From: Allobosea sp. Tri-44 | Lineage (GTDB): Bacteria; Pseudomonadota; Alphaproteobacteria; Rhizobiales; Beijerinckiaceae | DNA length: 64,000 nucleotides | Assembly: GCF_004123845.1 (NCBI RefSeq) | Contig: NZ_NBDP01000019.1 | Location: 124,001 to 188,000 of the forward strand | Direction of reading: 5' to 3' | Part shown: one piece after another, positions 54,239 through 63,254 of the stretch | How the letters are laid out: each line of letters opens with the position of its first letter | How positions within the stretch are numbered: position 1 is the first letter of the stretch | Translations under genes and position numbers: made by a program | Notes under the pieces: model-generated | Database searches by the model: none | What the model was told of the DNA's origin: nothing | What the model saw: the letters and a program-made list of their open reading frames with translations, nothing else

Positions 54239-56026
54239 TCAGCTGCGATACCAGGCGGCCACGTTCCAGGTGTCGACGTCCCAGCCGCTGTGATCGTGCA
54301 TCAGGTTGGTCACCGAGGCGGCGACGCGGGTGCGCGAGAGCAGCGGCAGGATCACATTGGCCTCGCAGAAGATCTCGTTGACCTTGATCAGCAGCGCGGC
54401 GCGCTTGACCGGGTCGAGTTCCTTCTGCGCAGCTTTGTAGGCCTCATCGGCCGCCGGGTCGGAATAGCGCGAGACGTTCCGGCCCAGCCATTTGTTCTCC
54501 TTGGTGGCGATCTCCCATGAGACGAACTGGTTGAGGAAGCGCTCCGGATCGGGCTGCGGCTGCGTGGTGGTGTACATCTCCATGTCGACATAGAGCTTGG
54601 TGTAGGTGTCGGGGTTCGCCACGTCGGAGGAGAAGAACACCGACGCCGTGACCGACTTCAGCTCAAGGTCGATACCGACCTTCTGGCAGGCCTGCTTGAT
54701 GATCGCCTGCGTCTTCTGGCGCGGAGCGTTGATCGAGGTCTGGTAGACGTATTTGAGCTTCTTGCCGTCCTTCTCGCGGATGCCGTCCGAGCCCTTCTTG
54801 TAGCCGGCGTCGTCGAGGATCTTGTTGGCCTTGTCGACGTTGAACTCGTATTTGAGCTTCTGCGACTTGAACTGCTTGGGCTCGTTGACGAAGCTCGCCG
54901 TCGCGGTGCCGCCGCGGCCGTAGATGAACTTCTGGATCGAGTCGCGGTCGATCAGGAGGTTGATCGCCTCGCGCACCTTGGGATCCGACAGGGTCGGATG
55001 CTTGGTCTTGATGCTGGAACGCTCGCCGTCGACCTCGGTCCACGGGTCGGTGGTGTTGAGGATGATGAACTCGATGTCGCCCGAGGCGACCGCGCTGACC
55101 TTGCCGCGGCCGCCGGTCTCCATGCGCTTCAAGACCTCGTCCTCGACCTGGAGGTTCCAGGCATAGTCGAATTCGCCGGTCTGCAACACGGCACGGGCCG
55201 CCGAGACCGCGTCGCCACCGCCCTTGACCTCGATCGTGTCGAAATGCGGCTGGTTCTTGACGTGATAGTCCTCGTTGCGCGTGCCGGTGAGGATGTCGCC
55301 CGGCTTGAAGTCGGCGAACTTGTACGGGCCGGTGCCGACCGGCTTGAGGTTGGCCGGCGCCTCGCGCGACTTGGCGCCCTTGTACTCGCCGAAATGATGC
55401 TTGGGGATGATCTGGCCGACGACGCCGACGAAGGGATCGGCCCAGAACGGTGTCGCTTCCTTGAAGATGACCTTGACGGTGTGGTCGTCGACTTTCTCGA
55501 CCTTGATGTTGGTGTAGGAGCCGGTGGTGTAGGCGGCGGTCGCCGGGTCGGCGGCGTATTCCCAGGTGAAGACGACGTCGTCGGCGGTGAAGGGCTTGCC
55601 GTCATGCCATTTGACGCCCTGCTTCAGCTTCCAGGTCACCACCTTGCCGTCCTCGGAGAGCCCGCCATTGGCCCGGGTCGGAACCTCGGCTGCGAGCTGA
55701 GGCGTGAGGTTGCCGTCCTTGTCCCAGCCGGCGAGCGGCTCGAAGAAGATGCGGCCGGCGATCTGGTCCTTCGTGCCGCTGGCGAAATGCGGGTTGAGCA
55801 ACGTCGGCGCCTGCCAGAGCAGGATCTTGAGCGGCCCGCCGCCGCCGGCCTTGGTCGGCTTGTAGGCGAGCGAGGCCTGCGCCATCGCGACGTCGTTCCA
55901 GGCCAGAATCTGCGATGCGATCGGCGCGGTGATGCCGACGGCAGCCAATCGCTGAATGAAGGCGCGCCGCGAAACAGCACCATCCTTCACGCCCGCAACC
56001 AGCTCACGCAACTTGTGTTCATCCAT
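54239..56026 (-). CDS. Family 5 solute-binding protein with Tat signal
   Basis: The 595-residue protein starts with a twin-arginine signal: SRRAFIQRLAAVG at about 19-31, then a hydrophobic stretch. The mature SBP_bac_5 part contains KLKQGVKWHDGKPFTADDVVFTWEY and the typical VGTGPYKFADFKPGD. Tat export means it folds before crossing the membrane. It heads a three-gene unit with the second DppB/DppC pair and is more distantly related to the two tandem binding proteins downstream. Confidence 0.92.
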   Translation of the reverse strand: MDEHKLRELVAGVKDGAVSRRAFIQRLAAVGITAPIASQILAWNDVAMAQASLAYKPTKAGGGGPLKILLWQAPTLLNPHFASGTKDQIAGRIFFEPLAGWDKDGNLTPQLAAEVPTRANGGLSEDGKVVTWKLKQGVKWHDGKPFTADDVVFTWEYAADPATAAYTTGSYTNIKVEKVDDHTVKVIFKEATPFWADPFVGVVGQIIPKHHFGEYKGAKSREAPANLKPVGTGPYKFADFKPGDILTGTRNEDYHVKNQPHFDTIEVKGGGDAVSAARAVLQTGEFDYAWNLQVEDEVLKRMETGGRGKVSAVASGDIEFIILNTTDPWTEVDGERSSIKTKHPTLSDPKVREAINLLIDRDSIQKFIYGRGGTATASFVNEPKQFKSQKLKYEFNVDKANKILDDAGYKKGSDGIREKDGKKLKYVYQTSINAPRQKTQAIIKQACQKVGIDLELKSVTASVFFSSDVANPDTYTKLYVDMEMYTTTQPQPDPERFLNQFVSWEIATKENKWLGRNVSRYSDPAADEAYKAAQKELDPVKRAALLIKVNEIFCEANVILPLLSRTRVAASVTNLMHDHSGWDVDTWNVAAWYRS

Positions 56027-56283
56027 CGGTGATCCCCTCTGCTGATATCGATCAGTCTGATCCGAACGAGGCCTTCGCCTCTTTTTTCTTCGTCAGGGGC
56101 GGCAGCAAGACATGTGCCACAAAAAGCGTCAACAGGGGGCGTGAGGCATCGTCGCCTTTGCGTGGCCGCCAAGGTGCCGGGACGCTCCTTCAACGTTGCT
56201 GGTCGGCCGCCCTAAAATCGCCGTCCGCCCTCGCTCTGTCTTGCCTCATGAGTCGGTCCTTTCCGGCAGTGAGGAGACAAAAC

Positions 56284-56772
56284 ATGAGGGCACACGCCGT
56301 CATCATCGCGGCCGGCATTCTCGGATCCGTTCCGGCATTCGCCGAAGAGCTTCCGCAACGCAAAGCCGGACTGTGGGAGACCAGATCGAAGGGTGCCGAG
56401 GGCGAGACCGTCGCCAAGCAATGTGTCGGTCCTGGAACCGACCGCGCCATGCTGGGCGGCATGACCGGCGGCGCCTGTGCGAAGATCGAGGTCAAGAAGA
56501 CCGCGACCGGCTATGCCGTCGCCACAGAGTGCACGATAGGCCAGATCACCGCGGTCGGCAGCAGCGTCGTCACCGGCGATTTCCAGGCGACCGTGCGTAC
56601 CGAAGGCACCACCAAGCTCACCGGCATGCCCGGACAGCCGGGGCCGGTCGAGCGCAAGCTCGTGGTCGAGGCCAAGCGGGTCGGCGATTGCGGGCCTGGT
56701 CAGAAGCCGGGTGACATCATCCTGCCCGACGGCAAGGTGATCTCGATGCCGGGGGCTGCTGCGAAGCCGTAG
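56284..56772 (+). CDS. DUF3617 domain secreted protein
   Basis: This 162-residue protein has a signal peptide (about 1-20, ending PAFAEE) and the DUF3617 pattern: RKAGLWETRSKG, then a cysteine in KQCVGPGTD. Another two cysteines follow in GGACAKIEV and TECTIGQ, with a fourth in GDCGPGQKPGD. The paired cysteines suggest disulfides. The family has no firm function. ATG 56284 follows GAGGAG. It is single and not part of the importer cluster. Confidence 0.85.
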   Translation: MRAHAVIIAAGILGSVPAFAEELPQRKAGLWETRSKGAEGETVAKQCVGPGTDRAMLGGMTGGACAKIEVKKTATGYAVATECTIGQITAVGSSVVTGDFQATVRTEGTTKLTGMPGQPGPVERKLVVEAKRVGDCGPGQKPGDIILPDGKVISMPGAAAKP

Positions 56773-56923
56773 CGCTTGCCGGTGTCGGCTATCGCGGGTC
56801 CGGTCCATTTCACAAAAAGTTCTGCTGGCATGTCACAACAAGCCCAGCTGCCTCGTCCTTGTGGAAAGTGCTTCAGCGGCAATGTCGCCCTGGAGAGCGC
56901 GTGCCGCCAGACGAGGGTGAATT

Positions 56924-57304
56924 ATGGGACCGGAGAACTTTTTGGCTGATGCTGCGGGTGTCGCCGGGCGGCTGCTCCTGGGCGGGAGCTTTGCCTTCGC
57001 CGGCCTGCGCAACATCATCAACAGGAATTTGCTGACGAGCCTTATCCAGGCGCGCGGCGTGCCGCTGCCGGCCGCGACATTGTGGCTGGGGATTGCCTGG
57101 CAACTCGTCGCCGGCACCATGATCCTGTGCGGCATTCAGATAGCGCTGGCGGCCGGCACGCTGCTCGCCTTCCTCTTGGCGGCGACGCCGATGTTCAACA
57201 ATTTCTGGGACCATCAGGGGCTGGACCGGGCCAACCGCATCAACGGCTTCGTCGCCAATCTTGCGATCGCCGGCGGGTTCCTGGCCCTGATCGGTCAGGG
57301 CTGA
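56924..57304 (+). CDS. DoxX-family membrane protein
   Basis: This 126-residue protein has four hydrophobic helices. The DoxX signature shows in GRLLLGGSFAFAGLRNI and WQLVAGTMILCGIQIALAA, and the end NNFWDHQG is followed by NRINGFVANLAIAGGFLAL. DoxX-like proteins are linked to redox or quinone processes in the membrane, but the role is generally uncertain. It lies between DUF3617 and the convergent RbsD-like gene. Confidence 0.85.
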   Translation: MGPENFLADAAGVAGRLLLGGSFAFAGLRNIINRNLLTSLIQARGVPLPAATLWLGIAWQLVAGTMILCGIQIALAAGTLLAFLLAATPMFNNFWDHQGLDRANRINGFVANLAIAGGFLALIGQG

Positions 57305-57309
57305 GCGAT

Positions 57310-57765
57310 TCAGTCCGGCTCGCCCGCGATCACGCCCTTGCGGAACAGGAAGCAGCCATAGGGGCGGGGATCGCCGACCTGTACCACCGCGAAGGCCTGC
57401 TTTGCGGCCTCGTAGAAGGCAAAGCGCTCGATGCCGGCGAGCGGCTCGATGCGGCCGAGCGCGCGGTCGAGTTCGGTCTGAACCTGGCGCTGGACATCCG
57501 GGATCGCGGCGGCATCGCCGACCACCAGCATGCGCCGGGCTGGCTGAAGCTCGAATTCGTCGATCGGCAGCACGGAGAGGATGGCTCGGGCTGCACGTGG
57601 CATGCTTAGGCCCGGCAGGCGCACCAGCCGGCCGCTCGTGGTGGCGCGCGCGATCTTCTCGGCCGGGTGGTTGGCGTCGACCAATGCGAGGTCGTCGCCA
57701 TGGCCCATGGCGGCGAGCACCCAGAGCAGGTCGGCGGACAGGACGGGGTCGATGTCTTTCAGCAT
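57310..57765 (-). CDS. RbsD/FucU-family sugar mutarotase
   Basis: This 151-residue protein matches the RbsD/FucU family, which interconverts sugar anomers. The N-terminal DPVLSADLLWVLAAMGHGDDLALVDANHPA contains the catalytic His and Asp. The end RPYGCFLFRKGVI is typical. FucU-type members act on L-fucose and related sugars. I set the start at ATG 57765; the frame continues upstream into a palindromic repeat. It follows the lactonase and aldose-dehydrogenase genes on the same strand. Confidence 0.9.
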   Translation of the reverse strand: MLKDIDPVLSADLLWVLAAMGHGDDLALVDANHPAEKIARATTSGRLVRLPGLSMPRAARAILSVLPIDEFELQPARRMLVVGDAAAIPDVQRQVQTELDRALGRIEPLAGIERFAFYEAAKQAFAVVQVGDPRPYGCFLFRKGVIAGEPD

Positions 57766-57792
57766 GTCGATGTCACCATTGATGTGCCCCGC

Positions 57793-57881
57793 CGTCATTG
57801 CGAGCGCAGCGAAGCAATCCAGGGGGACGTAGAGCTCTGCTGCCCCTGGATTGCTTCGTCGCTTCGCTACTCGCAATGACG
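57793..57881. repeat. Long palindromic repeat CGTCATTGCGAG type
   Basis: The left arm runs CGTCATTGCGAGCGCAGCG then AAGCAATCCAGGGG. The right arm is CCCCTGGATTGCTT then CGCTTCGCTACTCGCAATGACG, complementary with small differences. It fills the junction between the lactonase and mutarotase genes. The CATTGCGAGCG...AAGCAATCC motif is a widespread alphaproteobacterial intergenic repeat. Confidence 0.85.
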
Positions 57882-57888
57882 GTCAGCA

Positions 57889-58728
57889 TCAGCCGCGTCC
57901 GCGCTGCGAGAGGTAGAGTTTTGCGGCATTGCCGCCGAAGATGGCAGCGCGCTGCGCCTCTGTGAGGCCGGCGAGGAGAATTTCGGCAGCCTTGAGCCAT
58001 TGTGCATAGGAGGCGCGCAGCGTCACCACAGGCCAGTCGCTGCCGAAGATCAACCGATCGGGACCGAAGGTGGCTAGGAGGTGCTCGACGACCGGCCGAA
58101 GCGTCTCCGGCGTCCAGTCCGGGCCTGCTTCGGTGACGAGGCCGGAGAGCTTGCAGAACAGGGTCGGATGGGCGGCGAGCGCCGCGATGCCGGCCCGCCA
58201 GCCGGCGAGATCGTCGGCGATGAGATCAGGCTTGGCGCCATGGTCGATCACACAGGCGAGGTCCGAGTGGCGCTCCAGCACCGTCAGCATCGGCGCGATG
58301 TGGCGCGGCTTCAGCAGCGCATCGAAGACGAGGTGGTGCGCCGCCATCGCGGTGAAGGCCGAGCCCAGCTCAGGTCGGGCCAGCCAGTCGTCGTCCACGA
58401 TGTCCTGCACCATCGGCCGCAGCCCAAGGAGCCGCGGATTACCGGCCAGATCTGCGATCCGTTCCGCCGCATCGGGTGCGTCGAAATCGGTCCAGCCGAC
58501 GACGCCGGCGACGAAGGGGGTGCTTGCGGCGATCTCGAGCAGGAAAGTTGTCTCGGCCTCGGTCGGCGCCGCCTGGACCAGGATGGTGCGCTCTATGCCA
58601 TGCTCGGCAAGGAGCGGCGCGAGATCGGCAGGGCCGAAATCGTGATGGATTACGCCCAGTGCCGGCGTCAGCCAGCCATAATCGGCGCGCGCGAGGCTCC
58701 AGAAATGCTGATGGGCGTCAATGCGCAT
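57889..58728 (-). CDS. Amidohydrolase-2 family sugar lactonase (L-fuconolactonase-like)
   Basis: This 279-residue TIM-barrel protein starts MRIDAHQHFW, the metal-binding start of the amidohydrolase_2 family, and has a late active-site segment FGSDWPVV. KLSGLVTEAG is also typical. Family members next to aldose dehydrogenases usually open L-fuconolactone or related lactones. ATG 58728 lies 4 bp after the aldo/keto reductase stop; a start at 58752 would overlap that gene. Substrate is inferred from context. Confidence 0.88.
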   Translation of the reverse strand: MRIDAHQHFWSLARADYGWLTPALGVIHHDFGPADLAPLLAEHGIERTILVQAAPTEAETTFLLEIAASTPFVAGVVGWTDFDAPDAAERIADLAGNPRLLGLRPMVQDIVDDDWLARPELGSAFTAMAAHHLVFDALLKPRHIAPMLTVLERHSDLACVIDHGAKPDLIADDLAGWRAGIAALAAHPTLFCKLSGLVTEAGPDWTPETLRPVVEHLLATFGPDRLIFGSDWPVVTLRASYAQWLKAAEILLAGLTEAQRAAIFGGNAAKLYLSQRGRG

Positions 58729-58732
58729 GGCG

Positions 58733-59755
58733 TCATTCCGGGACCGGGACATCGGCGCCCAGGAGACCCTCGCTTCTCAGTTCCGTCCAGAGCGCGGCCG
58801 GAACCTTGGCCGCGAGCTCGGCAGCCTGATCCTCGACCTCTTCGGGCTTGACGGCGCCCATCACCAGGCTTGCCACGGACGGGTGGCCGAGCGGGAACTG
58901 AAGGGCCGCACGGCGCAGCGGCACGCCATTGCGGGTGCAAACCGCCTCGATCGCCGCGACGCGGGCGAGGATATCGGGCGGCGCCGGCTGGTAGTTGTAC
59001 CTGGCGCCGGCGACCGGCCCGGTGGCGAGGATGCCGGAGTTGAAGACGCCGCCGAGCATCAGGCCGATGCCCTTCTCCTGCGCTAGCGGCATGAAGCAGG
59101 CGAGACCGGGCTGTTCCAGCAGGGAATAGCGTCCGGCGAGCAGCATGGTGTCGAAATCGCCGGCATGCGCGAAGCGCTCGCACATCTCGGCTTCGTTGAC
59201 GCCGACGCCGATCGCCTTGACCGTGCCGGCGGCGCGCAGTTCGTCGAGGGCGCGATAGGCGCCGTCCATGGCCTCGACGAAGCGCTTCTCGATCTGGTCG
59301 GGCCCGTGGGTCCAGATGTCGACGTCGTGGATCAGGACGACGTCGATATGGTCGACGCCGAGGCGCAGCGCCGACTGCTCCAGCGAGCGCATGGTGCCAT
59401 CATAGGAATAATCGAAGCGAAGCCCGTGCGGCAGGCCGCCGAGATAGCCCGAGCCGTCGCCGCGGCCGGCGAATGGTTCGGCGACCCGGCCGACTTTGGT
59501 CGAGATAACCACGTCCTTGCGCCCCGAGCGGCGCAATGCCGCTCCGATGCGGTGTTCAGAGAGGCCGTGACCATAGAGCGGCGAGGTGTCGATGAGGTTG
59601 ATGCCGGCCGCAAGCGCTGCCTCGACGGTGGCGATCGCAGTCGTCTCGTCGAGACGGGCGAAGAGATCGCCGAGCGGTGCACCACCGAAGCCGAGCGTGG
59701 TGACCTTGAGACCGGAGCGGCCGAGGGGGCGGGAAGCGAGCGTGGAAGTCGTCAT
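58733..59755 (-). CDS. Aldo/keto reductase, D-threo-aldose 1-dehydrogenase type
   Basis: This 340-residue enzyme has the catalytic tetrad Asp56, Tyr61, Lys87 and His143 (in NLIDTSPLYG, STKVGR and LIHDVD). The segment LDELRAAGTVKAIGVGVNE and the start RPLGRSGLKVTTLGFGGAPLG match NAD(P)-dependent aldose (L-fucose, L-galactose or D-arabinose) 1-dehydrogenases. It would make a lactone for the lactonase encoded next. It is the first gene of a three-gene leftward operon and is divergent from the sugar importer. Confidence 0.9.
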   Translation of the reverse strand: MTTSTLASRPLGRSGLKVTTLGFGGAPLGDLFARLDETTAIATVEAALAAGINLIDTSPLYGHGLSEHRIGAALRRSGRKDVVISTKVGRVAEPFAGRGDGSGYLGGLPHGLRFDYSYDGTMRSLEQSALRLGVDHIDVVLIHDVDIWTHGPDQIEKRFVEAMDGAYRALDELRAAGTVKAIGVGVNEAEMCERFAHAGDFDTMLLAGRYSLLEQPGLACFMPLAQEKGIGLMLGGVFNSGILATGPVAGARYNYQPAPPDILARVAAIEAVCTRNGVPLRRAALQFPLGHPSVASLVMGAVKPEEVEDQAAELAAKVPAALWTELRSEGLLGADVPVPE

Positions 59756-59776
59756 CGGGGCTGGGTACTCGGTCGT

Positions 59777-59816
59777 GTTGCATCACTATGTGCACGCCAA
59801 CATGTCAGCTTGCAAC
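59777..59816. promoter_or_regulatory. Inverted repeats in the divergent gap, candidate operators
   Basis: GTTGCA (59777-59782) and TGCAAC (59811-59816) enclose a second, tighter pair ATGT-N8-ACAT (59788-59803). The gap separates the aldose-dehydrogenase operon from the sugar-importer operon. Nested symmetry suggests a regulator site serving both, but the arms are short. Confidence 0.4.
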
Positions 59817-59933
59817 CGTCTTCGATCCGCACTAGCGTGCGCTCTATTCCCGCGGCTTGGCAATGGAGAGCCTGCTTGCCGGAACGGGATCAAGACGGCC
59901 GGCAATGGCCGCATCAGTCCAGGGAGGACGTCC

Positions 59934-61283
59934 ATGACCGATATTCTCAAGCCGACGCGGCGTGGCCTGCTGCGCGGAGCCGCTGCGCTCGGCGCGACCG
60001 GCGCGATCACCTCGCCGCTGGTGCTGCGCGAGGCGCGCGCCCAGGCCGCCTTCAACTGGAAACGCTTCTCCGGCCAGTCGATCGACGTGCTCCTGGTCAA
60101 GAACCCGCGCTCCGACCTGATGCAGGCGGCCGAGAAGGAGTTCACCGAGCTCACCGGCATCAAGGTCTCGGCCGAGCAGGTGCCGGAGCAGCAGCAGCGC
60201 CAGAAGGCAGTGATCGAATTCGCCTCGGGCAAGCCGAGCTTCGACGTTAGCGGCATCTCGCTGCATGTGCAGAAGCGCATGGCTGCCAAGGGTAAGTGGT
60301 TCGCGGACCTGACGCCCTTCATCAAGGATGCCTCGCTGACCTCGCCGGACTTCAACTTCGACGATTTCGGCGCCGGCGCCGTGGCCTATGCCCGCCAGAG
60401 CGACGGGGCGCTCGATACGCTGCCCTTCTTCGTCGATTACTGGATGGTCTACTACAACAAGGAACTCTTCGACGCGAAGGGCGTCGCCTTCCCGAAGACC
60501 ATGGACGAGATGGCGGTCGCTGCCGCCAAGCTGCACGATCCCGCCAAGGGTGTCGCCGGCTTCGTCTCGCGCGGTCTGAAGAACGCCAACGTCCCGGTCT
60601 GGGCCTGCCTGGTGCTCGGCCAGGGCATCGAAACCACTTCGGCCGAGGGCAAGCTCCTGACCGACACGCCGGAGGCGGTCTGGGCCGGCGAGCTCTACAA
60701 GAAGCTCAACAAGGATACCGGCCCGGTCGGGCAGGTCGGCTTCAACTGGAACGAGTGCCAGACTACCTTCATGCAGGGCCGCGCCGCGATGTGGCTCGAC
60801 GGCATCGGTTTTGCGACCCCGCTCGAGGACCCCAGCAAGTCGCGCATCGTCGGCAAGGTCGGCTACGGCGTCACCCCGCCCGGGCCGAAGGCGCACCATG
60901 CCGGCATGTTCGGCGACGGCATCGGCATCTCGCGCGGCTCCTCGAAGAAGGAGGCGGCCTGGCTCTACATCCAGTTCATGACCAACAAGGCGCAGCAGCT
61001 CGCGATGCTGAAGGCGGGCGCCGGCGCGCCGGCGCGCTCCTCGGCTTATCTCGACAAGGCGACGATCGAGGCGTCGAAGTTCGGCAAGCAGTATTTCGAC
61101 TGCCTGCTGAACTCGGCCAAGATCGCCCGCGCCGCGCTGCCGCAGATCGTCCCGGTCACCGAGTTCCGCGATGTCTTCGGCGTGGCGCTGACCAATGCGA
61201 TCGGTGGTGCCGACGTCGCGGCCGAATTGAAGAAGGCGACGGAGGCCTTCGCGCCGGTGCTGGTCAAGAGCGAGCAGGGCTGA
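59934..61283 (+). CDS. Sugar ABC importer binding protein with Tat-like signal (family 1)
   Basis: This 449-residue protein has an N-terminal TRRGLLRGAAALGATG, a twin-arginine-type signal. The mature part fits SBP family 1: AAEKEFTELTGIKVSAEQVPEQQ early, then LPFFVDYWMVYYNKELFDAKGV and NEWN-like FNWNECQTTFMQGRAAM. ATG 59934 has AGGGAGGA just upstream. It is the first gene of a rightward unit with two permeases and a DapA-family enzyme, and is divergent from a sugar dehydrogenase. Confidence 0.92.
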   Translation: MTDILKPTRRGLLRGAAALGATGAITSPLVLREARAQAAFNWKRFSGQSIDVLLVKNPRSDLMQAAEKEFTELTGIKVSAEQVPEQQQRQKAVIEFASGKPSFDVSGISLHVQKRMAAKGKWFADLTPFIKDASLTSPDFNFDDFGAGAVAYARQSDGALDTLPFFVDYWMVYYNKELFDAKGVAFPKTMDEMAVAAAKLHDPAKGVAGFVSRGLKNANVPVWACLVLGQGIETTSAEGKLLTDTPEAVWAGELYKKLNKDTGPVGQVGFNWNECQTTFMQGRAAMWLDGIGFATPLEDPSKSRIVGKVGYGVTPPGPKAHHAGMFGDGIGISRGSSKKEAAWLYIQFMTNKAQQLAMLKAGAGAPARSSAYLDKATIEASKFGKQYFDCLLNSAKIARAALPQIVPVTEFRDVFGVALTNAIGGADVAAELKKATEAFAPVLVKSEQG

Positions 61284-61301
61284 GGGATACGCGCGGAGAA
61301 C

Positions 61302-61461
61302 CCCTCCCCCTTGTGGGGAGGGGCAGGGGTGGGGGTCGCAAAGCCGGAGTTCGACAGGGTTTCACGGGCCTGTTCGGCAAAGCAGGTCTTCCGCCTCGTC
61401 GGGCTCGCGATCACCAAGCGGCACCACCCCCACCCCTCTCCCCTCCCCACAAGGGGGAGGG
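61302..61461. repeat. Long palindromic repeat with CCCTCCCC arms at binding-protein/permease junction
   Basis: CCCTCCCCCTTGTGGGGAGGG on the left (from 61302) mirrors CCCTCCCCACAAGGGGGAGGG on the right (to 61461). Inner AGGGGTGGGGGT and ACCCCCACCCCT also pair. It fills most of the 223-bp gap between the binding-protein gene and the first permease gene. Confidence 0.85.
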
Positions 61462-61506
61462 AAAGTGCCCGCATCGAATGCGGCGGGCTTTGAACGAACA
61501 GGCACC

Positions 61507-62436
61507 ATGACCAGCACCACCCTGCCAGCCACCAGCCTCGCGAGCCCCGTGCAGATCCCTGCGGCGGGCTCGGCGGATTTCACGCCGCGCTATTGGCTGT
61601 TCTCCCTGCCGGCGGTGCTGATCATCGCCGGCGTGATCGTCTTCCCCTGGCTGTTCACGCTCTACATGTCGAGCCAGGACTGGAAGATCGGCGGCGGGCC
61701 GGAATTCGTCGGCCTGCAGAACTTCGCCGAGCTCTTCCGCGACGCACGCTTCATCGAATCGATGGGGCACACCTTCTACTTCACCGTGCTCGCCGTCGTG
61801 CTGCCGATCCTGTTCGGAACCGCGGCGGCCTTGGTCTTCCATCGCGAATTCCCGTTCCGCGGCCTGCTGCGCACGATCTTCGTCATGCCGATGATGGCGA
61901 CGCCGGTCGCGGTCGCGCTGGTCTGGACGATGATGTTCCACCCCCAGCTCGGCGTGCTGAACTACCTGCTCTCGCTGGTCGGCATCGGCCCGCAGGCCTG
62001 GGTCTATTCGCCCAACACCGTGATCCCGACGCTGATCCTGGTCGAGGTCTGGCACTGGACCCCCCTGGTCATGCTGATCGTGCTCGGCGGCCTCGCCGGC
62101 CTGCCGCGCGAACCCTATGAATCCGCGCTGATCGACGGCGCCAATGCCTGGCACATGTTCCGCCACATCACGCTGCCGCTGGTCTGGCCGTTCATCATGG
62201 TCGCGATCGTCATCCGCACCATCGATGCGCTGAAGGCCTTCGACACGATCTTCGTGATCACCCAGGGCGGGCCGGGGACGGCGTCGGAGACGCTCAACAT
62301 CTTCCTCTATCTGCAGGCCTTCCAGTTCTACAAGATCGGCTACGCCTCCGCCGTTGTGGTGATCTTCTTCGTCATCATCATCATGCTGTCGCTGCTGCTG
62401 CTCTATGCGCGCCAGAAGTCGAAGTGGAACGCGTGA
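61507..62436 (+). CDS. Sugar ABC importer permease (MalF/CUT1 type)
   Basis: This 309-residue permease has six helices. The EAA coupling loop is EPYESALIDGANAWHMFRHITLPLVWP. TQGGPGTASETLNIFLY precedes the last helix. ATG 61507 is the first good start after the repeat. It shares the TGATG junction (one-base overlap) with the next permease gene. Confidence 0.92.
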   Translation: MTSTTLPATSLASPVQIPAAGSADFTPRYWLFSLPAVLIIAGVIVFPWLFTLYMSSQDWKIGGGPEFVGLQNFAELFRDARFIESMGHTFYFTVLAVVLPILFGTAAALVFHREFPFRGLLRTIFVMPMMATPVAVALVWTMMFHPQLGVLNYLLSLVGIGPQAWVYSPNTVIPTLILVEVWHWTPLVMLIVLGGLAGLPREPYESALIDGANAWHMFRHITLPLVWPFIMVAIVIRTIDALKAFDTIFVITQGGPGTASETLNIFLYLQAFQFYKIGYASAVVVIFFVIIIMLSLLLLYARQKSKWNA

Positions 62437-63254
62437 TGAAGCGCCTCGCCACCAAGCTCGGCTTCTACGCCTCCGTCTTCGTGCTGGTCTCGCCGGCGGT
62501 GCTGGTCTTCCTCTGGATGATCTCGCTCTCGTTCAAGAACGAGCTCGACAACACCGCCTTTCCGCCGGTGTTCATCCCGAGCCCGCCGACGCTGGCGAAC
62601 TATGTCGACGTCTTCGCCAAGAACAATTTCGCGCTCTATCTCTGGAATTCGATCCTGGTCACGGGCGGGGCGGTGCTGATCGGCCTCGCTGTCGGCGTGC
62701 CGGCGGGCTACGGCATCGCGCGCGGCAAGGCGCATAAGTTCGCGATCCTCATTCTGGTCGCGCGCATGACGCCGGCGCTGTCCTATCTGATCCCGCTCTT
62801 CCTGCTGTTCCAGATCACCGGCCTGGTCGGCACGGTGACCGCGCTGGTGATCACCCATCTCGTCATCACCATCCCGATCATCGTCTGGATCATGATCGGG
62901 TATTTCGAGAACGTGCCGATGGAGCTCGAGGACGCCGCGCGCATCGACGGCGCCACGACCTGGCAGGCCTTCCGCCATGTCGCGCTGCCGCTGGCACGGC
63001 CCGGCATCGTCGTCGGCGGCATCCTCGCCTTCATCTTCTCCTGGAACAACTTCATCTTCTCGGTGGTGCTCGGCGGCAAGGCGAGCCGGACGCTGCCGTC
63101 CGCCGTCTACAATTCGCTGACCTTCGAGCAGATCTCCTGGGGCCCGCTCGCCGCGGCCGCCCTGCTCGTCACCTTGCCCGTCCTGCTGCTGACCGTCCTC
63201 GCCCAGCGCGAGATCGTCGCTGGCCTCTCCGCCGGAGGGCTCAAGGATGGCTGA
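62436..63254 (+). CDS. Sugar ABC importer permease (MalG/CUT1 type)
   Basis: This 272-residue permease has six helices, the EAA loop ELEDAARIDGATTWQAFRHVALPLARP and the MalG-like end LAQREIVAGLSAGGLKDG. The start ATG 62436 overlaps the previous stop by one base. A DapA-family gene follows after 78 bp. No ATPase gene appears before the window ends; it may lie beyond. Confidence 0.92.
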   Translation: MKRLATKLGFYASVFVLVSPAVLVFLWMISLSFKNELDNTAFPPVFIPSPPTLANYVDVFAKNNFALYLWNSILVTGGAVLIGLAVGVPAGYGIARGKAHKFAILILVARMTPALSYLIPLFLLFQITGLVGTVTALVITHLVITIPIIVWIMIGYFENVPMELEDAARIDGATTWQAFRHVALPLARPGIVVGGILAFIFSWNNFIFSVVLGGKASRTLPSAVYNSLTFEQISWGPLAAAALLVTLPVLLLTVLAQREIVAGLSAGGLKDG

